Shown: positions 21,720 through 33,190 of the stretch, one piece after another
Layout of the letters: each line of letters starts with the position of its first letter
Numbering within the stretch: position 1 is the stretch's first letter
From: Bolinopsis microptera
Taxonomy: Eukaryota > Ctenophora > Tentaculata > Lobata > Bolinopsidae
DNA: 64,000 bases
NCBI RefSeq assembly: GCF_026151205.1
Contig: NC_087076.1
Span: 3,307,902-3,371,901 of the forward strand
Direction: 5' to 3'
Notes under the pieces: model-generated
Databases searched by the model: none
Told to the model about the DNA's origin: nothing
What the model saw: only the letters and a program-made list of their open reading frames with translations
Made by a program: the position numbers and the translations under genes

Positions 21720-23370
21720 CAAACAATTCAAACCCCTAACCCCCTAATCCTATGGCCCTATATACTACTGTGACCTTAAGGCTAACCCTAACCCAATCCC
21801 TAACTCAAGCATCTGCTTAATACCGTAACCGGAACCCTAGTTACGAGAAATTTGACTAACTTCCCTGTAACGACCATGTCACGTGATAAAAACAATTTTT
21901 CGCCGACAACTGGTGATCTGGGAGGAAATTTAAGTTTAACCCTATGTCATGCTTGTCTGGGTGGGCGACAATCAACCCGTTCTCTAGCGCCTGGCCCTGA
22001 ACGACTATTCAAAACCCTCTAATCTGATCCTAACCCTAGCCCAATCTTTAACAAAAGCATATGCTCTAACCCTAACTAAACGAAAAATTAGACTAACTTC
22101 CTTATACGGTCATATCACGTGATTGGTGATCGAGACAGTTTTTCGCCAGGGGAGCATTTTAACCCTATGTCATGGTATGGGGGTGATTCGGAATCAGCGT
22201 CCGAAAATATCTCGATTCTGCAAGTTGGTTTCGACTGTCAGGGGCCCTTTTAGAACAATCTCGAAGATCGACTGTAGGGTGATTCGGTTGTCCGGTAGCT
22301 CGTGCTAAATCACTTAATGCTCGTGCTCTACACTCGATCTTTTAAATTTTTCTAAAAGGGCCCCCAGCAGTTTAAACTAACCAAGATTGAGTATTGAGGA
22401 TCGATGTATTTTCAGACCTAGACGCTGATTCCGAACCACCCCCGGCCCCAGTTATGACATAGGGTAAAAATGCTCCGGGCTCCTTAGCCAAAAATTTCTC
22501 GAATTAAGATTCGGCGGAATGACAGGCTGAGCACCGCCCAGTAAGAATATTTTTGACATACGTTGCATGGATACGAAACATGTATCAAGAATATTTCGTA
22601 TACGGTTCGATCATTAAGTGATCCGGTGAGCCCGGCCCCACTTCTTGTCAAATTATTTTTTGAATTACGATCCAATCATGATGAGTTACTGGGACGCGCT
22701 CAGCCTGTCATTCCGCCTAATCTCTATTTATGAACTTGTAGCGCGATGCACTACTCATGGGTCGCGCCGCGCATCAAATAATTCTTCTCGCAATCTTTGG
22801 TAGATCGGCGAGATGCACCACTGTGCCTCACCGAGCTTCGAAGGATTGACATCGTGAATCAAGTTTGAACCAAAATACCTTTATACTCCGCGTTAGCTAC
22901 ATGGTCGCTACGATACTGTACCAGATACAGCCTAGTTGCGCACTCGTGCGCGGCATGGGTTTACAACGTACAAGTAAAATTTTATTTATTAAGCGGGAAA
23001 AAACTTCGCTCCGGCTAAATCGCTCGCCCAAATTTAAGAAAATTCTTGTGAAAAGGCCCTTTAGGCATGAAAGTGATCTAGATCGGTGTATTTTTGGACG
23101 CTGATTCCGAATCACCCCCCATGACTTAGGGTTAAAATGTTTCCCTGGAGAGTTATGGGCAAAAAACCGTTTTGGTCACGTGACAGGCTAATAAAACGTG
23201 AATTCGATTATTTATGGCTCGGGTTAGGGTTAGGGTTGTGGTTAAGATTATGGATAGCTTCGGGGTTATAATTAGGGTTAGGGTTGGGATTAGGGTTTAT
23301 GTAAAACCGTTTTGTACGGCTGCAAAACCAAAAAAACCAAAGTCACGTGAAATTTTTGGGCGAGCGATTT
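21720..23370. repeat. Cluster of dispersed repeats with telomere-like CCCTAA/TTAGGG stretches and inverted arms
   Basis: At least three copies of one family lie here. Shared words are GTCACGTGA, TTTTTCGCC or its complement, AACCCTATGTCATG and GATTCGGAATCAGCGTCC. Two face right (about 21720-22010 and 22020-22270) and two face left (22390-22490 and about 23040-23370). Arms 22170-22265 and 22335-22450 form an inverted pair around a ~70-bp centre. The ends carry runs such as AACCCTAACCC and GGGTTAGGGTTAGGG mixed with imperfect units. Another copy at 46640-49440 is split by a (GGA)n insertion. A short word, GACAGGCTGAGCGCCGCCCAGT, recurs at about 22520, 23440 and 51545. Confidence 0.65.
22734..22830. 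repeat. Copy 2 of the dispersed GC-core repeat
   Basis: It matches 5213-5282 (TGTAGCGC, GCGCCGCGC, CAAATAATT, TAGATCGG). The 3' extension (GAGATGCACC) is shared in part with the reverse-oriented copy near 51720-51825. Confidence 0.6.
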
Positions 23371-23699
23371 AGTAAGAGCCAAAAAACTTACCTAGGGACC
23401 CCAGGCTATTATGTTCATAAACATAAAAATTCGGCGGAATGTCAGGCTGAGCGCCGCCCAGTAAGAAAAAACTAACACTAACAGCGGGAGCCGGGATTAT
23501 CAAAATTGATGTCTAGCCATTCGTCTAGCTAGACGATTGGCTAAACATCTACAGGGCCTGATTCCGGTAGACCGGTTACGACACGAGGGTTCACGGGGCC
23601 TTGTGGCTGTGCTCTGGGCCAATGGCCTGACGACAGACCGATGGGTTTTAGGACGAGGCAGTCGATATAATATGAGGGCTTGGGTTAATGACCTTTAAT

Positions 23700-24115
23700 T
23701 TCAATGATAGTTTAATTCACAATTTCATTCATAATTTCATTCATAATTTCATTCATAATTTCATTCATAATTTCATTCATAATTTCATTCATAATTTCAT
23801 TCATAATCAATAATTTCATTCATAATTTCATTCATAATTTCGTTCATAATTTCATTCATAATTTCATTCATAATTTCATTCATAATTTCATTCATAATCA
23901 ATAATTTCATTCATAATTTCATTCATAATTTCGTTCATAATTTCATTCATAATTTCATTCATAATTTAATTCATAATTTCATTCATAATTTCATTCATAA
24001 TTTCATTCATAATTTCATTCATAATTTCATTCATAATCAAAAATTTCATCCATAATTTAGTTCATAGTTTCATTCATAATTTCATTCATAATTTAGTTCA
24101 TAGTTTAGTTGTAAT
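23700..24115. repeat. 12-bp satellite (AATTTCATTCAT)n
   Basis: About 34 copies of AATTTCATTCAT. An AATCAATAATTTCATTCAT variant is placed periodically, and GTTCAT/TTAGTTCAT variants occur near the end. Confidence 0.9.
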
Positions 24116-24472
24116 GACCGGATTCGGTCTTATTTAGAATACTTTGTACTTTGGAGTCATCGTGCATCAAACACGGATTTACTTGAGTTGATTTAGATCG
24201 CAAGCTGGATTGATAGTTATCATTCCAGCTAATGTAATAGGACGATTGAGAGACGGTAATCTAGGGGATGTTGGGGTAAAACTACCAACATAAATGGTAA
24301 ATATATCAGGAAATGGTTACTACAAAACAAAATGTAACAGTATCAATATTAGGCATTTTAACTGTGAGAGGTAACATTGATGACTGTTATCTTGTCCATG
24401 AGGTCGAAAAGCGATGCTAGAGAGTATACTGCATTGCCTTGCCTGAAGTGACAGTCTACATAGAAGGCCCTT

Positions 24473-26391
24473 ACCCTGTAGGTGAAAGCTTTTTCCCACT
24501 TTTGGGCCTCGATGTTGCCTGGATTGACACGGTTGAACAATTCTGTTTTCAAGTGTCCCATTCACCATTGCCACCTTGGCTTGGTTGCCCACTGATCCCA
24601 TATTGTGTCCAATGGTCAATCGCAGGGCTTCGCCGAGGGGGCCGAAGAGTAACCATGACGTTTGCTTTAGTTGGATTGTTTCCTGGAGGGTGAGCATGTC
24701 TGTGGAGGGGACGAGCGTGACATCGGATAATGGTTCTGCGTAGGTTAGTTGGTTGGGAGCAAGGTTGGTTTGGAGTGCTAATGGTTGGAAAGTCATGTTT
24801 CTAGGGAATTTTGTGGTTATGGTTTACAACCATTAAGGCACAAGCAGGATCATGTGGTTTTGCTATGATCATATATATTTATTACCGAATAAGTCAGTTG
24901 TCTTATCTGCTTTAAAATCCTGACTTCAAATTCTGGTAGGACGTCGCAGGAAGTCACTTCACCCGCCATAACTGGCAGCCACAGTAGGCTACTCGCTCAC
25001 CAGCCAACGCACCTCCTCCAGAGTTAAGTCCCTTCGGTGGTGATTCACCACCCCAACGTATGTCCCCAATTCGGTACTATCAAGTCGTGGTCGTCACACC
25101 GAAATGATCCGGACCCTGTAGGTGAAAGCTTTTTCCCACTTTTGGGCCTCGATGTTGCCTGGATTGACACGGTTGAACAATTCTGTTTTCAAGTGTCCCA
25201 TTCACCATTGCCACCTTGGCTTGGTTGCCCACTGGTCCCATATTGTGTCCAATGGTCAATCGCAGGGCTTCGCCGAGGGGGCCGAAGAGTAACCATGACG
25301 TTTGCTTTAGTTGGATTGTTTCCTGGAGGGTGAGCATGTCTGTGGAGGGGACGAGCGTGACATCGGATAATGGTTCTGCGAAGGTTAGTTGGTTGGGAGC
25401 AAGGTTGGTTTGGAGTGCTAATGGTTGGAAAGTCATGTTTCTAGGGAATTTTGTGGTTATGGTTTACAACCATTAAGGCACAAGCAGGATCATGTGGTTT
25501 TGCTATGATCATATATATTTATTACCGAATAAGTCAGTTGTCTTATCTGCTTTAAAATCCTGACTTCAAATTCTGGTAGGACGTCGCAGGAAGTCACTTC
25601 ACCCGCCATAACTGGCAGCCACAGTAGGCTACTCGCTCACCAGCCAACGCACCTCCTCCAGAGTTAAGTCCCTTCGGTGGTGATTCACCACCCCAACGTA
25701 TGTCCCCAATTCGGTACTATCAAGTCGTGGTCGTCACACCGAAATGATCTGGACCCTGTAGGTGAAAGCTTTTTCCCACTTTTGGGCCTCGATGTTGCCT
25801 GGATTGACACGGTTGAACAATTCTGTTTTCAAGTGTCCCATTCACCATTGCCACCTTGGCTTGGTTGCCCACTGATCCCATATTGTGTCCAATGGTCAAT
25901 CGCAGGGCTTCGCCGAGGGGGCCGAAGAGTAACCATGACGTTTGCTTTAGTTGGATTGTTTCCTGGAGGGTGAGCATGTCTGTGGAGGGGACGAGCGTGA
26001 CATCGGATAATGGTTCTGCGTAGGTTAGTTGGTTGGGAGCAAGGTTGGTTTGGAGTGCTAATGGTTGGAAAGTCATGTTTCTAGGGAATTTTGTGGTTAT
26101 GGTTTACAACCATTAAGGCACAAGCAGGATCATGTGGTTTTGCTATGATCATATATATTTATTACCGAATAAGTCAGTTGTCTTATCTGCTTTAAAATCC
26201 TGACTTCAAATTCTGGTAGGACGTCGCAGGAAGTCACTTCACCCGCCATAACTGGCAGCCACAGTAGGCTACTCGCTCACCAGCCAACGCACCTCCTCCA
26301 GAGTTAAGTCCCTTCGGTGGTGATTCACCACCCCAACGTATGTCCCCAATTCGGTACTATCAAGTCGTGGTCGTCACACCGAAATGATCCG
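24473..26391. repeat. Three 640-bp tandem units with a conserved minus-strand ORF
   Basis: Units begin at 24473, 25113 and 25753, each 640 bp, and differ at only a few positions (for example A/G near 24595/25235, T/A near 24741/25381, C/T near 25109/25749). On the minus strand every unit keeps a 118-aa-class frame starting MTFQPLALQTNL and containing LFGPLGEALRLTIGHNMG. The frame is not broken in any copy. Beyond the left end of the array, another minus-strand frame continues coherently to 24358 (KWEKAFTYRVRAFYVDCHF...). I recognise no domain. The units may be a duplicated exon plus intron of an unknown gene or element. Confidence 0.85.
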
Positions 26392-28715
26392 GTCAGCATC
26401 ATCACAATCACCAGATCAGCATATAGTTGTAATACTTTCAACACTACTATATAACAAATAATTTGAGTGACAGGATGGATTACTGAGGGGCACTGTGTTA
26501 AGGTGATTTAAGTGGGTCCCAATCCCCACCGACCATTCTTCTTTGTATCATGTGTACTTGCTTCATCATCTCCTTTTTCTAACAATCACGGTGTCTTTAT
26601 TGACTAATCGCATAGCAACGCACTGTGCCGATACGTCTGAAATAGGACCTTCAGTCCTGCGTGAATGTCCTCAGTATACCCGCATAGCCTAATATTGCTT
26701 TCAATATCCCCGACCGGTGCATACGAGATTGATACCCCTCGCCTCTCCATTCGTCCCACAATGCTTAAGCCACTGTAGGGATCATCCATCACAACGTCAG
26801 ATCTCAACTTTAAGAAATCGACAACATAGTTATCGACCAATAGTGTCAGCGTCTTCATTGGCCCCATGGACTCCATATCAACATCCATATTATGTAGTTG
26901 AAAAAGCAACAAATTCTATTCAATCAAACAGGTAAGAAATGAATAACACAAGCTATATCAAAATATGAGCCCCTATATACACACAATTACAATTGGGCTC
27001 TCCATGATAGTATTACGCAAAGAGGGATCGGCTGACAGGCCGGATTGCATTAATCGGCTGCTCAAAAAAAGGTGAAACGGGAAACCGACTTGAAACCCAA
27101 CCCGTCCCTGATACACAAAACACTAGGCGGAATCATTGTTAATGAGACCATCGGAATCACACCTTAATCTAGCCTACAGCACAATTGAGCAATAATAGAT
27201 ACAAAACACTAGTGGTAAAACAACTATCGAAATAATTACGAAGAGTGACCTACGTTAATTTTAAACCTTAAAAAAAACAATATAACAGAATGTTTCTTTC
27301 GCATTGCTTCCCCTTATGCCATTGTATAACCACCGTACGTGATTGGCGAGTACTTGCACCTACTCACCCCACCGATAAACCAAACACTTGTAACCGTTGA
27401 TCTGCAAACTAACTGCACCGTGTTATTTAAATCTTAGAACATGTTATAAATGAACGCTGTCGATTATTGAGCATAAGTTAAATCGCTATTATAGAGCAAC
27501 GCCGTCAGATGAACGAGGAATAAGTTATACCGTCAACGATGCCGCCAAAATTAGAGTAAGAGCGAAGTAATTATACCGTTAACGATGCCGTCAGAGGGAC
27601 AAAGTATAAGCTAGACAGCCCGCTAAAGGGCCATACCGTCAGAAGGACGAAGACTAAGTTAGACCGCTATTAGACTTGCTTGCTTCATCAGAACATACAG
27701 TCTTCAAGAAGTCTCTTACCCTGGTTGTGGCACAATTTGTCTCTGAATCCCTCAAGTCCCTCACAATCCGGTAATCTTATTCTCACGATTACAATCAGTT
27801 GCCTGACAAAAACTTACCTTCTTATCAGTATTTCTCTCATGACAACAAGGATAAGCTCCGTTTGGATCGCACTCTTCTGGGCTACCTTCCAGTTCATACT
27901 GGTGAGCACACCTCTTCCCCAACTTTGTCTTTACTGGTGAGCTGACTGAAAATTATGAGTGGATCATTAGATATGTACTGACATAAAGTCAGTCGAAATC
28001 TTTACAACGTTTTGGTCCAGGGCAAACAAATTAACATTATTTTGATTTGTTAATCTGTTAAAAATTACCATGTGAAATAAAACAAGTTTTTCATTTTGCG
28101 ACTAAAATTGTTGATAAAGTACCGTATCAAAACCTGTAGTCAGTGCATTATCCAAGTTTTGAAATGAAAAGATCTGGATAAGCAATAGCAAATAGATACC
28201 AATTTCTCGTCGCCAATCTCATATCAATAAGCTTTCTGTAAAGTTAAATTTCATGAGGCAGATGTTTCATTGTGAACAAGAATGAATTAAAATTACTCTT
28301 TTTATCCTATGATGAGAAGTTCGTACGGTACGTACTTTTAAAATGGCTGTACCTTGCGTACTAGTAAAATTGGTTATAAAGTAAAATAGATGGGTTTTCG
28401 ATGGAAGTCCGACTTTCGTGACACAATAATAACAGCAAACAGGAACACTTGAAATGGCGCTACGGGCACCTAAACTTATGCCGCTGTATTCTTATTTCCA
28501 TCATTAGAATAGTATGACTGTACAGTGTACGTACTCCTATTGAGTATAATTGCAGTTATTCAAATTAATCTATTGTCTTGAAAATTGTTTTATTTGACTT
28601 TAGCATTCACTGGCACTAAAATCGTGGTTTGAAAATTCCATACATACCTGCCAATTTCACAACAATAAAAAATAAGGTAAAAACGGTCACAGTTTTTTCA
28701 GAAAAATTTCGTTCT
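26392..28715. other. Stretch without recognised genes
   Basis: A 102-aa minus-strand frame at 26604-26912 (MLLFQLHNMDVDMESMGP...) has ordinary composition but no family I know. It lies just upstream, in its own sense, of the 640-bp units and may belong to the same unknown transcription unit. At 27480-27670 irregular repeats of GATGCCGTCAGA-like words (AACGCCGTCAGATGAACGA, ACCGTCAGAAGGACGA) occur. Words TACGGTACGTAC appear at 28325 and again at 30775 and 30820, either side of the TTAA element. Confidence 0.35.
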
Positions 28716-28719
28716 TTAA

Positions 28720-30763
28720 AGGACCAGTTAACTGAAAAAAAAGTTATCCTCATATTTTGACAGATTGTGACAAATAGCAAACTAAGCAACGAGTCGAAAT
28801 TCCTAAATCTCTAACTGCTCTCTAACGCGTGTAAATAGCGTTTGTATTATTTTGGCGATGACGTCATAAAGTCCCTCCCGCGCGCAGAAGAGCTCGTGAG
28901 ACTGTATTTTACAGGTAGAAAATGGACATAATACAATCTTTTCCCCCAAATAACTCGAAAAGTAAGTAATTTAGGGTACATGTTGCTTCATAAGTTGTAT
29001 ATAAACATGGCCATTCTGCACAATTTGCACACATTCAAAAACCTTTAGGGCCTTCATAGCCCAAGTTACCAGATACCCATAGTTTTGTATGATTTCTGGA
29101 ACCGAAAATCAGTTTTTCGCCAATAACTGAAAAAGTAAGCACTTTAAGGCATATGTTTGTTCGTAAGTCATATATTAATATGCTAATTGCGGTTCTTTTG
29201 CACCCTGTCCAAAGACTCTATCACGATCCTATCGAAAATGGGCTCAGCACCAGTACCACGCCCAAAATGGTTTTTGGCGAATTTCTCGAAAAGTAAGGAT
29301 TTTAGGCCATGTGTTGCTCAATAAATCCTATATAAACATGCATATGCGGCTTCGTTTAAGCCTATTTTGAAGCCTCTACGACCTTCAGAAGCAAGGGGTC
29401 GGTTACGTTATTGGGTCAATATGGGCGTGGCCCTCCTGGGTTTTCTCCACGGTCAAAAAAATGTCTCCAAACGAAAATCGTTTATTCATACCTTCAGGAA
29501 GGTCTGTGCAAAGTTTCGAGAGTATTTGAACATTTGCAGGTTCATTTCCATAAATGTCCATAAATGACTGGAGTACACAACTTAAGAGTTAACTTTAGAG
29601 AAACTCATAAGTCATTTATCTCAAATTAAGCTGTTAGTGTCCATGATCAACCTGTGGCGACAATGTTTTACGTGAAATGTAAAAATCAGGAGTAATATAA
29701 AAAGTGTATTTTTAGATTAAAGTGCTAGCTCATAGTTTTAGAATTGTATAGATTATAACGTTGGTCGTTTAGCCATCTAACAATCGATCGTGCCGTAATA
29801 TATGGCCAGAGAATAATAGGGTCTTGGAAATTCTATAATTGTTCAGTGGGTCGATTGACTGAACACGTTTGCACTTGGTATTTAAACTTACCAGTAGTTT
29901 ATTTATGTTATGTACCGATGATAATGCAATTAGGATAACAACTAGGTAAGCCGTAAGTCTAATTCAAAACACACTGCACACCGTACACTCCGAACAGTAT
30001 TACTGTTTGGTAGACCCGAGACCGGGTATTTTGGCGGGAATTATGTTCCCACGGCACTGTTCTGATAGAAGCTACTTCTACTAATGGTCCCAGAGGAACG
30101 GCCGTAAAGTAGCCAGACTTCTTGTCTCCTGTACTGGCTGACACATGCGGATTAAAGTTATAAATTTCGCTATATGCTATAAATATAATTGCTCTAGGAA
30201 TTGAACAAACTCCTACTTATCTAGATCCTTTCTAAATTCGTTAGAGTTTCATGGACAAAAATAATCGGTACAGTCTCCCTAGCTGCTTGTGTAATTAAGC
30301 AACGAAAGCAATCCAAAATTATCACATATGTGATATGACATAAGTTGTAATAGCAGAAACTTTCTAACCGTACATTCACCCGCCACTGTTCAAGAACCTA
30401 TATCACTGTTTAAAATCATGACGTGAGCACTGTACATCCAATCAGCTATTCCTTTACTTAGAATGATAGCCAAAACTATAAGGATTTTGGAGAACTAGGG
30501 TAAAAGTCATAATTCTAAAATTTGAGTGAGTTACATGTGTTTTATTGACGATGATAAACATTTGTAATGTAAATTACGCTATGCAAGCGCGCACTGAGGG
30601 ACTTTATGACGTCACGAGGCCACAGCTTATTATTGCAATAACACGCGTTACACGTACGATAGAGAGTTGGTTCTTTCGGCGATACGATTCTTTACCAGTT
30701 TGTCACAGCTGATTTAAATCTTAGCCAAATTGGAGACTACAAATTTTTCAGTTAACTGGTCCT
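28720..30763. mobile_element. Copy 2 of the 2.04-kb TTAA-flanked (piggyBac-type) element
   Basis: Same orientation and nearly identical to 16239-18277. TTAA lies at 28716-28719 and 30764-30767. Differences seen are a 5-bp indel (ATGACTGGAGTAC here at about 29566, ATGAGTAC in copy 1), T/C near 17817/30303 and C/T near 17961/30447. Terminal, subterminal and internal repeats are all retained. No coding capacity is evident. Confidence 0.9.
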
Positions 30764-31053
30764 TTAAAGTGGTTGTACGGTACGTACTAATAAAAAACCT
30801 CGTAGTCGTACCGTACGTACTTTATTAAGCAGGTGCAGAGGGCTGCACGACAAAGGGGGGCCCTCCATTATTAGGGGTCAGATCATATGACGTATAATTA
30901 GTGATGTGACGTATAATTAGTGATGTGATCCACCAGCTATGATTTACAGAACATGTGAACTCTACCCTATATCTAGCCCAGTTTAACCCCGTACTTTTGA
31001 TTTAAATTAACAAGTCAATAGACATTTTTTCGTAGGATAATTAATCAAATTTA

Positions 31054-31268
31054 CTGAATACTGAATACTGAATACTGAATACTGAATACTGAATACTGAA
31101 TACTGAATACTGAATACTGAATACTGAATACTGAATACTGAATACTGAATACTGAATACTGAATACTGAATACTGAATACTGAATACTGAATACTGAATA
31201 CTGAATACTGAATACTGAATACTGAATACTGAATACTGAATACTGAATACTGAATACTGAATACTGAA
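31054..31268. repeat. 7-bp array (ACTGAAT)n
   Basis: About 30 essentially perfect tandem copies lie inside the 1.09-kb element. The YSVFSIQ-repeat open frames on the minus strand are products of this array. Confidence 0.95.
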
Positions 31269-31291
31269 CACTCAACCTGTCGACAGTGTCT

Positions 31292-31588
31292 TCATGTTCC
31301 TGCTCGTGGAGAATACGATGACTCTGACTCCCCGATCTGTAGAACCATCAAAGAGAATCGGAGAGAATCGTCTGAGAGGGATAGATAGCAGAGACACGGA
31401 CACTTCGTAGGGAGTTTGTGCTTGCAGCACCGCCAGGAAGATGTGAGGGCTGAATCCTTGTTCTTCTTCCGACAGTAGATGAATCCATCAGAGTCAAGTA
31501 GCTGTTGAGATCCTGTCTGACCAGAGATGAATTTGGAGAAGGTAGGCATGTTGATAGAATGTAAGAATGCGATACTATTGTCTTTCAT
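31292..31588 (-). pseudogene. FLYWCH-like zinc-finger fragment of a MULE
   Basis: Within this 98-aa frame, residues about 28-75 read LLDSDGFIYCRKKNK...SSWRCCKH...KCPCLCYLS. This fits the FLYWCH order of an aromatic pair, W-x-C and a Cys pair. The expected His-x-His end is not in this frame, although an overlapping frame carries HRILHEQEH, suggesting a frameshift. It sits inside an element with a 9-bp target duplication, as expected for DNA-binding domains of Mutator-type transposases. The catalytic domain is absent. Confidence 0.45.
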
Positions 31589-32115
31589 CTTTCAGTATAT
31601 ATACCTAAGAACACTTGATCGGCTCACTCTCCTTGCATGCCTTTGGCACGTACGTCTCACATCCCTTGATACGAGAACCCCCTTTAGCAAGAGCTCCCGT
31701 CCCTTATGTGATCTATGAGTCGAGTAGTCAGATCATGTTTACTTCTTAATGTACAGCTATGATTTACAGAATTGACATGTGAACTCTACCCTATATCTAG
31801 CTCATTTCTGGGTCTACTGATGGATCACATGGATGGATCACATCACTAATTATACGTCACATCACTAATTATACGTCATATGATCTGACCTCTAATAATG
31901 GAGGGCCCCCCTTTGTCGGCCTCCCGGTGCAGAGAACAAGGAATACAACTGATCTATTTCTAAGAACTGATCAAATAGGGACTTAAAAAACTCGAGAACA
32001 ATAAGCCTCTATTATAGCCTCTCCTTTCTTTTACCCCAGAGGAGGACTACGCTGCGCGTGTCAAGTAACGCCACGGAATCTACTTACTTGTACTTGAAAA
32101 GGTCTCCTCCTACTC

Positions 32116-32485
32116 CTAGTCGTTGGAGTGGCCTGCACCACATAGTAACTCCTTTCTCCGATGTATTAGGCCTCTCCAATGTACCCTGTTTGTTGCTTGT
32201 TGTTCTGCATCTTCTATCGTGATGTTATCGACACCTGTGAAGATTGCTCCATCCTCCCGGACACATGACAACCAGTTTTTTTCGAGGTCTACCTCTTGAC
32301 CTTTTGCCATGCTTTGGGATCCAGTGCAAAAGATAGTTGGGTATTCTTTCTTCTGGCATGCTCACCACATGGCCAAACCATCGGAGTCTAGCTGCTCGCA
32401 CGAAAGTATCAACAGGGGCGATGTTGGCCCGCGTAATCACGTGATGCGATATGAGACATACACCAAGGTTCATAAAGTTAAACAA
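32116..32485 (-). pseudogene. LINE reverse-transcriptase C-terminal tail, frameshifted
   Basis: The minus-strand frame 32485-32225 contains AARLRWFGHVVSMPEERIPN and HGKRSRGRPRK, the classic tail of many LINE RTs. The protein continues in a second frame (32310-32116) as KNWLSCVREDGAIF...RVHWRGLI. One frameshift near 32290 separates them. No upstream RT core is present, so this is a 5'-truncated dead copy and a different lineage from the 2-5 kb LINE. Confidence 0.7.
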
Positions 32486-32689
32486 TCATATTTTAGACCC
32501 ACACATGACTATCTCAGATAGTGACACATATTCAGGTGTGACCATGCTCGGAAGTCCCCCGCCTGCCCGCCAAAACATCTGAAGCGGGTTTGCTCTGAGC
32601 AAGGTAGTAACAGCTTTGAGACTCCAGAGGTCTGTTGCGTTGATATCTATTATTCTAATTCTATGTTTTTGTATATACTTAGGCAAGGT

Positions 32690-33190
32690 TGTTAAATACG
32701 TCAAATTTTCGTGAAAGAATACGACGTATTCGGTTCTAATAAAGAATACGTCGTAATACGCCGTAATACGGTAATTTCTATGGATTGTTAAATACGTCCA
32801 CGAATACGCCATAATACGCCGTAATACGCTGATTTGTCAAAATTAAACATTAAAGCTGCGCGCCACCCTCATCATTGATCATGCATTAAAGGAGTGCAGT
32901 TATACATGATAACTTAAATTTGTAATCAAATTTCATGGATAATAAGCTAACACATAACATTTTTTGCGAAATTATCAATTATACATATTAATACATATTT
33001 AATGATTTCGTTTCCTAAAACGATCTCGCAATTATCAAAGTTTAAAACCATTTTCTAAAGTTCAGTCCCCTCAATACAATGCTCAACATATTTGAATTTT
33101 TAAATTTTTTGAATAAAGAATACGTCGTAATACGTCAATTTTCGAGGATTAATACGTATTCGTATTCCAATACGTATTCGGCGCTACTAA
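32690..33190. repeat. AATACG-rich repeat, possible MITE
   Basis: Left (32690-32830) and right (33110-33185) blocks are dense in GAATACGTCGTAATACG and its complements, around an AT-rich centre. GTTAAATACGTC starts two sub-blocks (32691, 32787). Arms are partly inverted, but ends and target duplication are not clear. Confidence 0.5.

Larger units (their letters stand above)
30841..31925. mobile_element. 1.09-kb Mutator-like element with 9-bp target duplication
   Basis: The flanks carry GGTGCAGAG at 30832-30840 and 31926-31934, a 9-bp direct duplication. Immediately inside, inverted repeats share CGACAAAGGGGGGCCCTCCA and continue through GATCATATGACG and two ATAATTAGTGATGTGA units (about 85-95 bp, one mismatch in the first 50). 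Inside the arms, an ACAGCTATGATTTACAGAA to TATATCTAG block occurs as a direct repeat near 30935 and 31750. A 7-bp array and a FLYWCH-like minus-strand frame fill the centre. A 9-bp duplication and a FLYWCH-type zinc finger are both typical of Mutator-like elements. Confidence 0.8.

Noticed and set aside
23220-23300. Chromosome-fusion scar or true telomere
   Set aside because: The TTAGGG runs are imperfect, and the same flanking sequence recurs at other copies, so a dispersed repeat explains it better.
31041-31275. YSVFSIQ-repeat proteins
   Set aside because: A 7-bp tandem array read in three frames; not a protein-coding repeat.
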